Shown here in pieces: positions 56,124-64,000 of a stretch of 64,000 nt of DNA (position 1 is the stretch's first letter; each line of letters opens with the position of its first letter). The DNA lies in assembly GCF_003724155.1 (NCBI RefSeq), contig NZ_RJJQ01000016.1, positions 1 to 64,000 of the forward strand. The letters are read 5' to 3'. The DNA is from Flexivirga caeni. GTDB lineage: Bacteria > Actinomycetota > Actinomycetes > Actinomycetales > Dermatophilaceae. The notes beneath the pieces were generated by a model. It ran no database searches. It saw only the letters and a program-made list of their open reading frames with translations, and was not told the origin of the DNA. The position numbers and the translations under genes are program-made.

Positions 56124-57518
56124 TCAGCCTTCGACGCGCAGCGCGACAACAGGTGGCGTGGCGATCGCTCGCCGGGCCGGCGGCTGCGACGCGAGGAGTA
56201 TGACGGCCAGCGCCGCCAGCACGATGGCGACCAGCACCAGCCAGGGCAGACCCCAGACGAAGCCGCGGGTTTCGGCCCCCACCAGCGCCTGCGCACCGGC
56301 CGATCCGTAGCAGATGCCCACCACGATCCCGGCTGCCGTCGCCGCAGCGGACATCGCCACCGACTCCTTGGTGATCATCGAGCGGACCTGTGCGCCGGTG
56401 AAACCCAGTGCCCGGAGCAGCCCGAGCTCGCGGCGTCGCTGGATCACCGTCAGGGACATGGTGCTGACGAACCCGACGGCGGCGATCAGTGACGAGACGA
56501 CGCCGACGGTGACGGTGATCGTTGTCGCGACCGTGAGCACCTGGTGCGCCTCGTGTCGTTGCGCTGCCGACGTGAACCGCCATGAGGCGACCGCGGTCTG
56601 CAGGGCGGAGTCGCCGGACGCGACGGTGACCACGAGCGCGACACCGACGAACAGACCGAGGGTGGAACGCGTCGTGCGGGCTGGGTCAGCAACGGCGTTA
56701 CGTCGCGCGATCCGGCTCGGGCCGTCGCTGCCGGTGAGCCGACCGAGCAGGTTGACGACGGCCGGCAGCACGAAACGGGCGCCCGACAGCAGCCCGGTCG
56801 AGGTTACGCAGGCCGCGAGAAAGGCGACGAAAAAGCCTCCGGGGCCACCGTTTTCGCCCATCACCATGGCCAGCGCGAACAGTGCCGCACCGACGACGAC
56901 CAGTGTCATCGAGAAGACGACGCGCACCCGACCAAGGGGACTGCCGACGCCGCGCGCCCCGCTGGACCCGGCGAGCGCGTCGGCGGGTGAGACCTCCAGC
57001 ACCCGGCGCGAACCGGCCCAGCCGGCAACCGCCGCAACAGCGGTGATGGCGAGCGCGGCGATCGGCGATCCCCAGGAGAACCACGGGTAGCGGACGTCGG
57101 GCAGGTGGCTCTGGTGCACCAGGATCAGGCGCACCGCGTCGACCGCGATGGTTGCCACGACGACTCCGATGACACTGCCCAGCAGGCAGATCCGAGCACT
57201 GCTGGCCGCGATGGAGCGGCGCAGGTCGGTGCTCTTGGCGCCGAGCAGGCGCAGGGTTGCGATCTGCTGGAGTCGCCCGGCGACCACGGTGGCGACGCCG
57301 GAGGAGATCACGACCGCGGCGACATACAGCGCCATCCCGATGAAGACGGTGGCGACGATGTCGAGGAATGCGCTGGCGGAGCCGCCGCTGTGCTTGCCCA
57401 GGGTCGACAGGAGGGTGCTGCAGCTGAGCAGGGCTCCGGCATATGCCCCGGACAGGCCTGCGACCACCGCGATGGTGGTGAGCTCGCGCGGCGACCCGAG
57501 GACGAGGTTGCGTCTCAT
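56124..57518 (-). CDS. FtsX-like ABC transporter permease
   Basis: A 464-residue membrane protein with two FtsX-type permease units, each with about four hydrophobic segments. The basic loops LQQIATLRLLGAKSTDLRRS and QRRRELGLLRALGFTGAQVR are the cytoplasmic coupling regions. It pairs with the adjacent MacB/LolD-like ATPase (57586-58350). It is short for a MacB-type protein, with only small extracellular parts. GGAGGG stands before the ATG at 57518. The neighbouring two-component system suggests a stress- or antibiotic-sensing exporter. Substrate unknown. Confidence 0.85.
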   Translation of the reverse strand: MRRNLVLGSPRELTTIAVVAGLSGAYAGALLSCSTLLSTLGKHSGGSASAFLDIVATVFIGMALYVAAVVISSGVATVVAGRLQQIATLRLLGAKSTDLRRSIAASSARICLLGSVIGVVVATIAVDAVRLILVHQSHLPDVRYPWFSWGSPIAALAITAVAAVAGWAGSRRVLEVSPADALAGSSGARGVGSPLGRVRVVFSMTLVVVGAALFALAMVMGENGGPGGFFVAFLAACVTSTGLLSGARFVLPAVVNLLGRLTGSDGPSRIARRNAVADPARTTRSTLGLFVGVALVVTVASGDSALQTAVASWRFTSAAQRHEAHQVLTVATTITVTVGVVSSLIAAVGFVSTMSLTVIQRRRELGLLRALGFTGAQVRSMITKESVAMSAAATAAGIVVGICYGSAGAQALVGAETRGFVWGLPWLVLVAIVLAALAVILLASQPPARRAIATPPVVALRVEG

Positions 57519-57585
57519 GCGCACCCCTCCTTCGTCGGTGTGTGCATGAGCCCTGTGCCTATTGGGCACTCGCTGCGCTCGCTGA

Positions 57586-58350
57586 TCATGCCGGCACCCC
57601 CTCGGCAGTGAGGAGCAGCTGCGAGATCTGCTGCGGTGACATCCTGCCGTGGTCGGCGACGACGCGGCCGTCGGCCAGCACGAGCACTCGGTCGGCGAAT
57701 GAGGCGGCGATCGGATCGTGACTGACCATGGCGATCGTCTGCCCGTATTCCGTCGCGGCAGAACGCATCAGCTGTAGCACCTCGCTCGATGACCGGGTGT
57801 CCAGGTTGCCGGTCGGTTCGTCCGCGAAGATGATCGCCGGCCGGGACGCGAGAGCGCGCGCGATCGCCACGCGCTGCTGCTGACCACCGGACAGCTCGGC
57901 CGGTTTGTGGTCGACCCGGGCGGCCAGCCCGAGCACGTGCACCAGGTGGTCGATCCAGGTCCGCTGCTGCGGTGTGACCGATCGACCGGCCAGTTCGAAC
58001 GGAAGCAAGACGTTTTCGGCGACTGTCAGCGTCGGCACCAGATTGAACGACTGGAAGACGAATCCGACGTGCTGGCGGCGAAGGATGGTGCGCGCGGTGT
58101 CGTCCATCGCGTGCAGTGGCTGTCCGGCGAGGAAGACGCCGCCCGTTGTGACGTCGTCCAGCCCGGCCGCGACATTCATGAAGGTCGACTTGCCGGAGCC
58201 GGACGGTCCCATGATCGCGGTGAATTCGCCGCGCCGGATGTCGACGCTGACGTCCCGCAGCGCGTGCACAACGGTCGCTTCAGTGCCGTAGCTCTTGCCG
58301 ACTTCGCGGAACGCGACCACGGCGGCTTCGTCGTTGGGTGTGGTGAACAT
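57586..58350 (-). CDS. ABC transporter ATP-binding protein (MacB/LolD type)
   Basis: A 254-residue ATPase with Walker [11 protein letters not shown] near residue 45, Q-loop [11 protein letters not shown], signature [15 protein letters not shown], Walker [13 protein letters not shown] and switch MVSHDP. The FNLVP and EPTGNLD segments mark the MacB/LolD/FtsE subgroup that works with FtsX-like permeases, here the gene 67 bp downstream. Its start lies about 65 bp from a large palindrome that probably binds the neighbouring response regulator. Confidence 0.92.
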   Translation of the reverse strand: MFTTPNDEAAVVAFREVGKSYGTEATVVHALRDVSVDIRRGEFTAIMGPSGSGKSTFMNVAAGLDDVTTGGVFLAGQPLHAMDDTARTILRRQHVGFVFQSFNLVPTLTVAENVLLPFELAGRSVTPQQRTWIDHLVHVLGLAARVDHKPAELSGGQQQRVAIARALASRPAIIFADEPTGNLDTRSSSEVLQLMRSAATEYGQTIAMVSHDPIAASFADRVLVLADGRVVADHGRMSPQQISQLLLTAEGVPA

Positions 58351-58414
58351 GCGACCAGCCTCGCGGGCCGGGCGGCGCTGCACATCCGGCGAGTGGATCA
58401 ATCCGCCTACGTCC

Positions 58415-58449
58415 GAGGTTGTATGGCGCAGCGGGCGCCATACAACCTC
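58415..58449. promoter_or_regulatory. 35-bp palindrome before the ABC operon
   Basis: GAGGTTGTATGGCGC (58415-58429), loop AGCGG, GCGCCATACAACCTC (58435-58449): a perfect 15-bp inverted repeat. It lies 65-99 bp upstream of the ABC ATPase start and 8 bp after the response regulator gene. The half-site AGGTTGTATGGCGC recurs before the histidine kinase (60367-60380). This suggests a response regulator operator, or a terminator for the kinase operon, or both. Confidence 0.65.
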
Positions 58450-58456
58450 CGGCGGC

Positions 58457-59113
58457 TCAGAGCAGGCCGTGCTCGTAGCAGTAGACCACCAGCTGCACGC
58501 GGTCCCGCAGCTGCAGTTTCGCGAGCACGCGCGACATGTGAGTCTTCACCGTTGCTTCGGAAAGGTATTCGGCAGAAGCAATTTCGGCGTTCGACATACC
58601 CTTGGCGGCGCGCAGCATGATTTCCCGCTCGCGTTCGGTCAGCCGGTCGTACTCCTTGCCCGGGGTTCGCGACTGTTCGGCGCGGAAGCGTTCGAAGAGC
58701 GACTTGGTCGCGGTCGCCGCGACGACCTGGCTGCCGGATGCGATGGCCCGGATGGCGCCGAGCAGAAACTCGGGCTCGGCGTCCTTGAGCAGGAAGCCGC
58801 TGGCACCCGCCTCGATCGCGTCCGCGACTGCCGCATCGAGGTCAAAAGTGGTCAGCACCAGCACTTTCGGCGCCCGCTCACCGAAGTGCTCACCGATGGT
58901 GCGCGTCGCGGTCACCCCGTCGACGTGCGGCATCCGGACGTCCATCAGCACCACGTCGGGGGAGGTGCGCGTGACCAGGTCGACGGCGTCCGAGCCGTCG
59001 GCCGCCTGACCGACCACAAGCAGGTCGGGCTGGCTGCCGATGACCAGTGCGAGACCGCTGCGGAAGAGCGCCTGGTCGTCGATCATGGCGACTCGGGTGG
59101 GTTTCTCGGTCAC
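58457..59113 (-). CDS. Response regulator, NarL/FixJ family
   Basis: A 218-residue DNA-binding response regulator. The receiver domain has the acidic pair Asp12/Asp13, the phospho-acceptor Asp58 in VVLMDVRMPH, Thr88/89 and Lys110 in GFLLKD. The LuxR-type helix-turn-helix lies near residues 155-210 (LTEREREIMLRAAKGMSNAE, LSEATVKTHMSRVLAKLQL). Its ATG overlaps the kinase stop by four bases. The palindrome beside it and the repeat before the kinase are its likely binding sites. Confidence 0.93.
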   Translation of the reverse strand: MTEKPTRVAMIDDQALFRSGLALVIGSQPDLLVVGQAADGSDAVDLVTRTSPDVVLMDVRMPHVDGVTATRTIGEHFGERAPKVLVLTTFDLDAAVADAIEAGASGFLLKDAEPEFLLGAIRAIASGSQVVAATATKSLFERFRAEQSRTPGKEYDRLTEREREIMLRAAKGMSNAEIASAEYLSEATVKTHMSRVLAKLQLRDRVQLVVYCYEHGLL

Positions 59114-60324
59114 GAGCGCGTGGATTCCTTTGCCATTTCGACAGTTTCACATGCCTGACCGGCCCTTGCCGGTCCGGGGACGCGTGCTTCGACCACCCAG
59201 TTGGCGCCGCATGCCGCAGCGTCGAGGTGCCCGCCCGCGATCGTGGCGCGTTCCATCATGCCGATGACGCCGTGTCCGGTGCCCTCGCCGCGTTCGCCGA
59301 TCGTGTTGGCAACCTGCAGCCGGTAGCCATCCGTCCAGTCCTGGGTGACCAGGACCGGACGGCTCAGGTCGCCGTGCTTGAGGGCGTTGGTGAGCGCCTC
59401 GCTCAGCAGCCGGTATGCCGTCAGCGCGAGCAGCCCCGAGGAATCAGGCGTGCCGTAGCTCTCGCAGCGAAGATCCATCCCGGTCAACCGCATTCGGTCC
59501 ATCAGGCGGTCTTGTTGCGCGTGTCCGGGTGTCGCCCGGTCGGCGTCGGAGTCGCGCAGCTCGGCAAGGATGGTGCGCAGATCCGCGATCGTCGAGCGCG
59601 CCGTCTCGGCGATGACGTCGAGTGCCTGCGCTGTCGCGTCCGGGTCGGCCCGGAGGGCATATCGGGCGCCGTCGGCTTGTGCTGCCACGACCGCCCAGGA
59701 GTGGGCGACGATGTCGTGCATGTCGGCGGCGACACGGCTGCGTTGTAGTTCGTGTTCGTAGCTTTCGGCGAGGCGCTGGCGCTCGATCCGGTCGAGTTGC
59801 GCGTCGACCGATGCCTGGATGGACCGTCGCCGCTGCAGCCGCAGGTAGCCACCGATCCAGCCGCCGCCGCAGACGAGAGCTGCCATCGCGGTGATCGCGA
59901 CGGCGTCGGCGATCCGGCCACTGGCGGTGCCGTCGATCCGCACAGCCAGCGTGACCCAGACCAGCAGCACCGTGAGCCCGGCCCCGGCCGCGACCAGCCC
60001 GAAGATGCGCACCGCCCGGCGCGGATGAGCGCCGAGGACGAAGAAGAGCGCGGCATACGCCAGGTCGGCGAACGCAGGGGTGAGGAACCACTCGGGGTGC
60101 GCGAACTGGAGTATGGCGGCAGCGAGCCCGAGAGCAACCGTCGCCGGCAGGCTGAGGCGTCGTACGGCCAGGGCCGCGCCCAGCAGCAGAACGACGATGA
60201 CGTGCCCGACCCCGATGAGACTGTAGAGCCCGCCGAACAGCAGCGCGAATGCCGCCGCGCAGCCGAGGTCGAAGACCAGCTGCCGGCGAGTCGGCCGGCC
60301 GCCGTGCTCCCAGATCTGTGGCAT
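59110..60324 (-). CDS. Sensor histidine kinase (HisKA_3, NarL-type)
   Basis: A 404-residue membrane kinase. About six hydrophobic segments fill residues 15-160. The HisKA_3 dimerisation domain follows with the phosphorylated His203 in VAADMHDIVAHSW, then a HATPase_c domain with EALTNALKHG (N box) and GEGTGHGVIGMMERA (G box). No large extracellular sensor domain is visible, so it may sense through the membrane or via the FtsX-type transporter nearby. The ATG at 60324 has only weak ribosome-site similarity. Confidence 0.92.
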   Translation of the reverse strand: MPQIWEHGGRPTRRQLVFDLGCAAAFALLFGGLYSLIGVGHVIVVLLLGAALAVRRLSLPATVALGLAAAILQFAHPEWFLTPAFADLAYAALFFVLGAHPRRAVRIFGLVAAGAGLTVLLVWVTLAVRIDGTASGRIADAVAITAMAALVCGGGWIGGYLRLQRRRSIQASVDAQLDRIERQRLAESYEHELQRSRVAADMHDIVAHSWAVVAAQADGARYALRADPDATAQALDVIAETARSTIADLRTILAELRDSDADRATPGHAQQDRLMDRMRLTGMDLRCESYGTPDSSGLLALTAYRLLSEALTNALKHGDLSRPVLVTQDWTDGYRLQVANTIGERGEGTGHGVIGMMERATIAGGHLDAAACGANWVVEARVPGPARAGQACETVEMAKESTRS

Positions 60325-60366
60325 CTCACCAGTGTGACGGAGTGCGTGCCGTCGGACATCGTCCGC

Positions 60367-60380
60367 AGGTTGTATGGCGC
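60367..60380. promoter_or_regulatory. Half-site of the palindrome, upstream of the kinase gene
   Basis: AGGTTGTATGGCGC repeats 14 bases of the 58415-58449 palindrome arm. It lies 43-56 bp before the kinase ATG, a suitable place for autoregulation by the response regulator. Confidence 0.5.
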
Positions 60381-60440
60381 CGGCCGGATAGCTCTTCGCG
60401 TGCAGATGACGCTGTGTCTCGGGTCCGTGCTGGTGCGGTT

Positions 60441-60475
60441 CGGCCACTTAATTCGGTTGCCGATATCAGTGGCCG
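60441..60475. promoter_or_regulatory. Inverted repeat before the methyltransferase gene
   Basis: CGGCCACT (60441-60448) and AGTGGCCG (60468-60475) flank the only AT-rich stretch in this gap (TTAATTCGG...CGATATC). It ends 17 bp before the methyltransferase ATG. It may be an operator over the promoter; nothing further supports it. Confidence 0.4.
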
Positions 60476-60492
60476 ACGCGACTGTCGTGGGC

Positions 60493-61278
60493 ATGGCTGG
60501 AGATCCGGTGCTCTATTTCAATGATGTTGCGGATCGGTATGACGAGGCAGCGCCATTCTTTGCGTCGTTCGCTCGCGAGACGGCAACGGCGCTCGGCATC
60601 GGTCGATTCGCTGAGGTGCTGGACGTTGGCGCCGGGCGTGGAGCACTCGCCAAGGAGGCGCTGACGCACGGCTGTACCGAGGTGATCGCCGTGGACGCCG
60701 CCCCACGCATGATGCAGCTGTTGGCGCGGGAGCGGACCCGGATCGGAACCGCTGTCATGGACGCTCAACGGCTTGCGTTTCGGGACTTGGCTTTCGACGC
60801 GGTGGTTTCGGCGTTCGTCATACATATCGTGCCCGATCCGCAACAGGTGATGCGGGAGATGGTCCGCGTCGTGCGCAGCAGTGGCCTCGTGGCCGTCGTC
60901 GTGCCGGGGCGCGCGGACGACTTACCCGACCCGTGGGACGACCCGATTCGCCCGATTGTCAACGACTTTCGCCGTCACTTCGCTGATGGGCATGGCCGTC
61001 ACGCCGGCGGGAACTACGCCGATGAAGAGGCTCTGCTGCTAGAAGCGGGACTGCGGGATGTTCAGGGGGTGACGGTCGAGGTGCGCCTGCCAGTGAGCAA
61101 CGGTGAGCACTACTGGCAGTGGCTGACCAGTCACGGCGCCGGAGCATTCACGCAGGGACTGCCTGGCACTGCCCGGTCAGAGTTCCGACGCCGGGTGACT
61201 GCCGCGGTCGACGAGCGCCCGGGGTTTTGCATCCGACGCAGCGCGGCGGTCTGGTGTGGCCGTCGCCACGGCCGGTGA
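60493..61278 (+). CDS. Class I SAM-dependent methyltransferase (UbiE/methyltransf_11-like)
   Basis: A 261-residue methyltransferase. It begins YFNDVADRYDEAAPFF, the usual entry of UbiE-like enzymes, then EVLDVGAGRGALAKEAL (SAM motif I near residue 43), IAVDAAPRMMQL (motif post-I) and FDAVVSAFVIHIVPDP (motif II). The last third is variable. Substrate unknown. It stands alone between a divergent kinase gene and the vapBC pair. Confidence 0.82.
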   Translation: MAGDPVLYFNDVADRYDEAAPFFASFARETATALGIGRFAEVLDVGAGRGALAKEALTHGCTEVIAVDAAPRMMQLLARERTRIGTAVMDAQRLAFRDLAFDAVVSAFVIHIVPDPQQVMREMVRVVRSSGLVAVVVPGRADDLPDPWDDPIRPIVNDFRRHFADGHGRHAGGNYADEEALLLEAGLRDVQGVTVEVRLPVSNGEHYWQWLTSHGAGAFTQGLPGTARSEFRRRVTAAVDERPGFCIRRSAAVWCGRRHGR

Positions 61279-61338
61279 TGACACCCCGTCGCGGCTCTGG
61301 CCAGGTGCAGAACGGCCGAGGCTGGACCCTGGTGGCTC

Positions 61339-61359
61339 GTGGCGCCACAATGGCGCCAT
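61339..61359. promoter_or_regulatory. Tandem palindromes, vapBC operator
   Basis: GTGGCGCCAC (61339-61348) and ATGGCGCCAT (61350-61359) are two perfect 10-bp palindromes one base apart. The second overlaps the antitoxin start codon. This suits autorepression by a VapBC complex binding two sites. Confidence 0.6.
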
Positions 61360-61594
61360 GCCCAGCATTCAGATCAAGAACGTCTCCGACGAGGCGCACG
61401 CCGTGCTGCGGTCGCGCGCCGCAGCGGCGCACCAGTCCCTGCAGGAGTACTTGCGTACGCGCCTGGAGGAGGAGGCACGAACGCCGAGCCTCGACGAGAT
61501 CCTCGACCGGGCAGCGGCCCGGGCCGGCAGCGGTGGGAGCGTTCGCATGGCGGAGGCAGTGGCGATCTTGCGCGAAGAACGTGATCGTCGTTGA
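61358..61594 (+). CDS. vapB: Antitoxin of a VapBC-type module (ribbon-helix-helix)
   Basis: A 78-residue antitoxin. The N-terminal MPSIQIKNVSDEAHAVLRSR and SLQEYLRTRLEEEA match FitA/VapB-like ribbon-helix-helix proteins. The C-terminal half (SLDEILDRAAARAG... AILREERDRR) is the likely toxin-wrapping tail. The gene overlaps the toxin start by 14 bp. No ribosome site is visible before the ATG; the operator covers that place. Confidence 0.85.
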   Translation: MPSIQIKNVSDEAHAVLRSRAAAAHQSLQEYLRTRLEEEARTPSLDEILDRAAARAGSGGSVRMAEAVAILREERDRR

Positions 61595-61976
61595 TGCCAG
61601 CGTCGTGGTAGCGACGCTCGTCGGCGAGGTCACGGAGGTGGCGACCGCTACCCAGCGACTTCGCGGCGAGGAGCTCGCTGACCCCGAGCTGGTCGATATC
61701 GAAGTGATGTCAGTGCTGCGCCGGAAGGTGGGCGCGGGCGAGTTGACGCCGGCCAAGGCGCGCTTGGCCCTGAACGATCTGCGGCTGATGCCCATGCGAC
61801 GGTATCCGAATGCGGCCCTGCTCGATCGATGCTGGGAGCTGCGCGACAACCTGTCGTCGTACGACGCGGTGTATGTTGCGCTTGCGGAAGCACTCGCTGC
61901 GACGCTGGTGACGGCGGACAAGCGCCTGGCGAACGCGCCGGGCCCGCAGTGCGCGATCGAAGTCTTGCAGGTGTGA
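61581..61976 (+). CDS. vapC: VapC-type PIN-domain toxin ribonuclease
   Basis: A 131-residue PIN nuclease. The acidic residues expected in the active site are present: Asp5 in VIVVDASVVV, a Glu in ELVDIEVMSVLRRK, Asp in SSYDAVYVALAE, and Asp in LVTADKRLA. VapC toxins cleave tRNA or rRNA. The target here is unknown. The GTG at 61581 lies inside the antitoxin gene, so translation is coupled and antitoxin is made first. Confidence 0.88.
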   Translation: MIVVDASVVVATLVGEVTEVATATQRLRGEELADPELVDIEVMSVLRRKVGAGELTPAKARLALNDLRLMPMRRYPNAALLDRCWELRDNLSSYDAVYVALAEALAATLVTADKRLANAPGPQCAIEVLQV

Positions 61977-61986
61977 TCGCCGTGGC

Positions 61987-62370
61987 TCAGGGGGCGCGAA
62001 AGACCGTGTCCATGTGCCAGTGACTGCGTCGCGGTCCGGCCGGTCCGGGCGACGATCCGGCAGCGTGATCGGCTCACCCGTGCGGTCGTAGAAATCCTTG
62101 CCGCTGCCCCAGTCTCGACGGAGCGCCGGACTGACGGGTAGCCGGAATGTGTCGTCGATGCCGAGGTAGCCTCGTCGTCGAAGAGGGTGTGCACATCCGA
62201 GCGCAGGAGCAGCCCGTTATCGACGCGATGTTCACCAGAGCACTCCCGACGTAACTCCAGTCGGGATCCTTCTCGTCATACCCCTTCCACGGACCCCGTC
62301 GACGCTCCACCTGTGGTGGGCCGACGCCCGCTGATTGCGGCGCGACGCAGGTTCGAACCGACTGACTTGC
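61987..62370 (-). pseudogene. Decayed HNH endonuclease gene, multiply frameshifted
   Basis: Reading the minus strand, pieces of one protein appear in different frames: GYDEKDPDWSYVGSALVNI (about 62230-62290), then NGLLLRSDVHTLFD (about 62175-62219), then YLGIDDTFRLPVSPALRRDW (about 62109-62168), then WHMDTVFRAP before a TGA at 61989-61987. The GLLLRSDVHTLFD and YLGI segments are typical of the C-terminal part of HNH restriction-type nucleases. At least three frame changes separate them, so no working protein is made. The stretch between vapC and the DUF222 gene holds only this remnant. Confidence 0.7.
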
Positions 62371-62399
62371 GCTACCGCTCGTATGGCGAGCCGTCCGTC

Positions 62400-63872
62400 T
62401 CACGGACCGGGTGACGGGTCGTCCCGCGGCGGGTCGCCGAGCGATCGTGCGCCGTCCGCCATCGGCATTGGCTGTCGTGGCCGTTCGGGCTCGGGTGGGC
62501 GTGGGTAGAACCGCACGAGAGACAAGTGGAGTTTCTCGTTCACTGGCCCGGCATACCGCGTGCGCCGCTGACCGTCGTCTCGCGGAGAAGGCAACGCATC
62601 TGGTCTGAAGTGGGGTCGCAGTCTGCTGCCGTCGCGTGCGGTGAAGATGATGCCGTCCGGTCTGCTGGGGTCGCCGACCATGACGAAGGTGCCGCGGTGG
62701 TGCTCGTCGTGATGGAACGGGCACAGCATGACCATCCGGTCGGCATCGGTCTGTCCGCCGTCGATCCAGTGGTCGAGGTGATGGCATTCCAGGTGGTGCA
62801 TTGCCAGGCAGCCCGGATAGCGGCATCCGCGGTCGCGGTCTTCGAGTAGGCGACGGGTCCGGGCCGGAACGATGCGTTGAGCGCGACCGACACTGACCGG
62901 TTTGCCGTCGGTCTCCCATACCGGCTGTATGACGCCATCGCAGACAATCCGGTCGCGCAGCGCCGGCGGAATCGCGGATCGCTTGTTGAGCCAGCTGTTG
63001 CCGGAGGTGTCCAGGTGCAGGTAGACGCGGTAGCGGCTGGCACGGGAGTGGCCGATGGGTGCGCCCGTGTCCAGCGAGCGCTGCGCCATCAGACCCATTG
63101 CCGCGCCGAATGAGGCGGCGCCGCGATTTCGGCTCGCTTCACCGGGCGTGTCGATACGGAAGAGTTCGTCCTTGGCTTCCAGCAGCGCCTGCTCGACGAG
63201 CGCACCGATGTCGGCCGGCGCGTCATAGGACAGCACGAATCGTCCAGCGGCATAACGCATGTCAAGCCGGGGCGGCGCAGTCGCCGGGTCGAACGGTGCC
63301 GGGGCGCTGTCGATGACGGCATCGGATGCGGAGTCGACGTGCTCGGCATGGTCCGCGGCGTCGCCGGGAAGTAGCGCGCTTTCCGTGCCGGATGCGGCTG
63401 CCGCCGCGGAGTCCGCGTTGAACTCGTAGCGGCACAAGGCCCGGCGCAACTGGGTGACCGTTGTGTAGGAGGCGAACTCGGCCACATCTGCGTCGAAATC
63501 GGTGGGAGTGTATTTCGCGACCACCGCTGCCTGTCCAAGGCTGAGGGTGCCGTCGTCCAGCAGCCGCTGCATATTGGGCAACTCGACCGAGCGCTCGGCG
63601 ATGCGGACGATGTCGTGGGCGGACGACCAGGTCAGCCCGGCGTATGCCGTCAGCCACTGCTCCGGCGACTTCAAGCCGACACCGCACCAGAGTTCATCCG
63701 CCAGCACCCGGCGCATCAGCGCAATGAGCCGGGCATGGCCGTCGTTCAGCTGACCGCCGATGACTGCCAGCTCATCTCGCGCGCTCGCCATGGCGGCGTT
63801 GCGCGCCGGCTCGTGCGGCGAGTCGGTGACGGTGCCGCCACTGAGCGGTTTCGTCGGACATGTTTCGATCAT
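62400..63872 (-). CDS. DUF222 (13E12-type) HNH endonuclease
   Basis: A 490-residue protein with the DUF222 helical region (about 20-330: DELAVIGGQLNDGHARLIAL, GLTWSSAHDIVRIAERSVEL, LSLGQAAVVAKY) and a C-terminal HNH domain: CRYPGCLAMHHLECHHLDHW, GGQTDADRMVMLCPFHHDEH. All zinc and catalytic histidines and cysteines look intact. Family function is unclear; proposed roles range from mobile-element nuclease to DNA repair. The ATG at 63872 is one of several possible starts. It lies next to the remnant of another HNH gene. Confidence 0.85.
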   Translation of the reverse strand: MIETCPTKPLSGGTVTDSPHEPARNAAMASARDELAVIGGQLNDGHARLIALMRRVLADELWCGVGLKSPEQWLTAYAGLTWSSAHDIVRIAERSVELPNMQRLLDDGTLSLGQAAVVAKYTPTDFDADVAEFASYTTVTQLRRALCRYEFNADSAAAAASGTESALLPGDAADHAEHVDSASDAVIDSAPAPFDPATAPPRLDMRYAAGRFVLSYDAPADIGALVEQALLEAKDELFRIDTPGEASRNRGAASFGAAMGLMAQRSLDTGAPIGHSRASRYRVYLHLDTSGNSWLNKRSAIPPALRDRIVCDGVIQPVWETDGKPVSVGRAQRIVPARTRRLLEDRDRGCRYPGCLAMHHLECHHLDHWIDGGQTDADRMVMLCPFHHDEHHRGTFVMVGDPSRPDGIIFTARDGSRLRPHFRPDALPSPRDDGQRRTRYAGPVNEKLHLSLVRFYPRPPEPERPRQPMPMADGARSLGDPPRDDPSPGP

Positions 63873-63963
63873 GCGTCTAGTCAAACACCGAGCACCGACA
63901 GCCCTCCGCGGTCCGTCGCGCGATGTATGGCGGCCCCGCATCGGCAACTGCGCCGAGTGGGCA

Positions 63964-63999
63964 CTTGCTGGTGGGTGGGCGCGGGTCCTCGCCAGCAAG
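63964..63999. other. Inverted repeat at the right edge
   Basis: CTTGCTGG (63964-63971) and CCAGCAAG (63992-63999), 20 nt apart, about 90 bp upstream of the DUF222 gene. It could be a hairpin or operator. The window ends here. Confidence 0.3.
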
Positions 64000-64000
64000 C

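Noticed and set aside
62350-62359. GGTTCGAACC, resembling a tRNA T-loop
   Set aside because: The flanking bases do not form a T-arm or acceptor stem, and no anticodon arm lies nearby. It falls in the decayed HNH region.

Overview
The window is high-GC actinobacterial chromosome. The core genes (pta, lepA, trmB, hemW, hrcA, dnaJ, rsmE, phoH, ybeY, era), frequent GTG/TTG starts, many four-base stop/start overlaps, apparently leaderless promoters, an actinobacterial fused ABC exporter and DUF222/13E12-type HNH genes at both ends point to Micrococcales, perhaps the Dermacoccaceae/Intrasporangiaceae. The family is inference, not proven. I see no rRNA, tRNA, IS element, prophage or CRISPR array.

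Layout. 1-6.9 kb: the start of a DUF222 HNH gene, pta, a NiCoT nickel/cobalt permease broken by one amber codon, then a secreted S53 peptidase and a secreted Thr/Ser/Pro-rich protein ending in LPVTG. 6.9-12.9 kb: a GH35 beta-galactosidase and a MarR-ABC exporter operon behind a large operator palindrome. 12.9-19.1 kb (minus): hyi-glxR-gcl-glxK-allB, which turns allantoin and glyoxylate into glycerate phosphate. 19.3-26.2 kb: malic enzyme, a Tat-exported DUF4185 protein, NagZ and two acyl-CoA dehydrogenases. 26.3-31.9 kb (minus): aceB-glcD-glcE-glcF, oxidising glycolate to glyoxylate and condensing it with acetyl-CoA to malate. Malic enzyme can then take malate to pyruvate. The aceB and hyi promoters carry the same ATTYCG-N5-CGGAAT box, so the two operons look like one glyoxylate regulon.

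32-36.5 kb: an MFS exporter, then lepA-trmB-DUF4442. 36.5-39.6 kb: a divergent LysR/YeiH-type transporter pair and a BadF-type kinase. 39.6-46.1 kb: hemW, then nadA-nadB-nadC beside its probable repressor gene nrtR and a DUF3097 gene. 46.2-55.4 kb: the conserved hrcA-dnaJ-rsmE / phoH-ybeY-CBS-era block, with a CIRCE element and a divergent ArsR/MFS efflux pair inserted after rsmE. 55.4-64 kb: two methyltransferases, a two-component system beside an FtsX-type ABC transporter with shared palindromic boxes, a VapBC toxin-antitoxin pair, a decayed HNH gene and a second, complete DUF222 HNH gene.

The signal that no gene explains is a dispersed octamer, GTATGNCG (CGNCATAC on the other strand). It occurs about 1.7 times per kb in the part I counted, on both strands, in several reading frames and in intergenic DNA. 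It accounts for many of the rare TAT and ATA codons here. It behaves like a genome-wide signature sequence (uptake, recombination, methylation or repair-bias type) rather than a coding feature.
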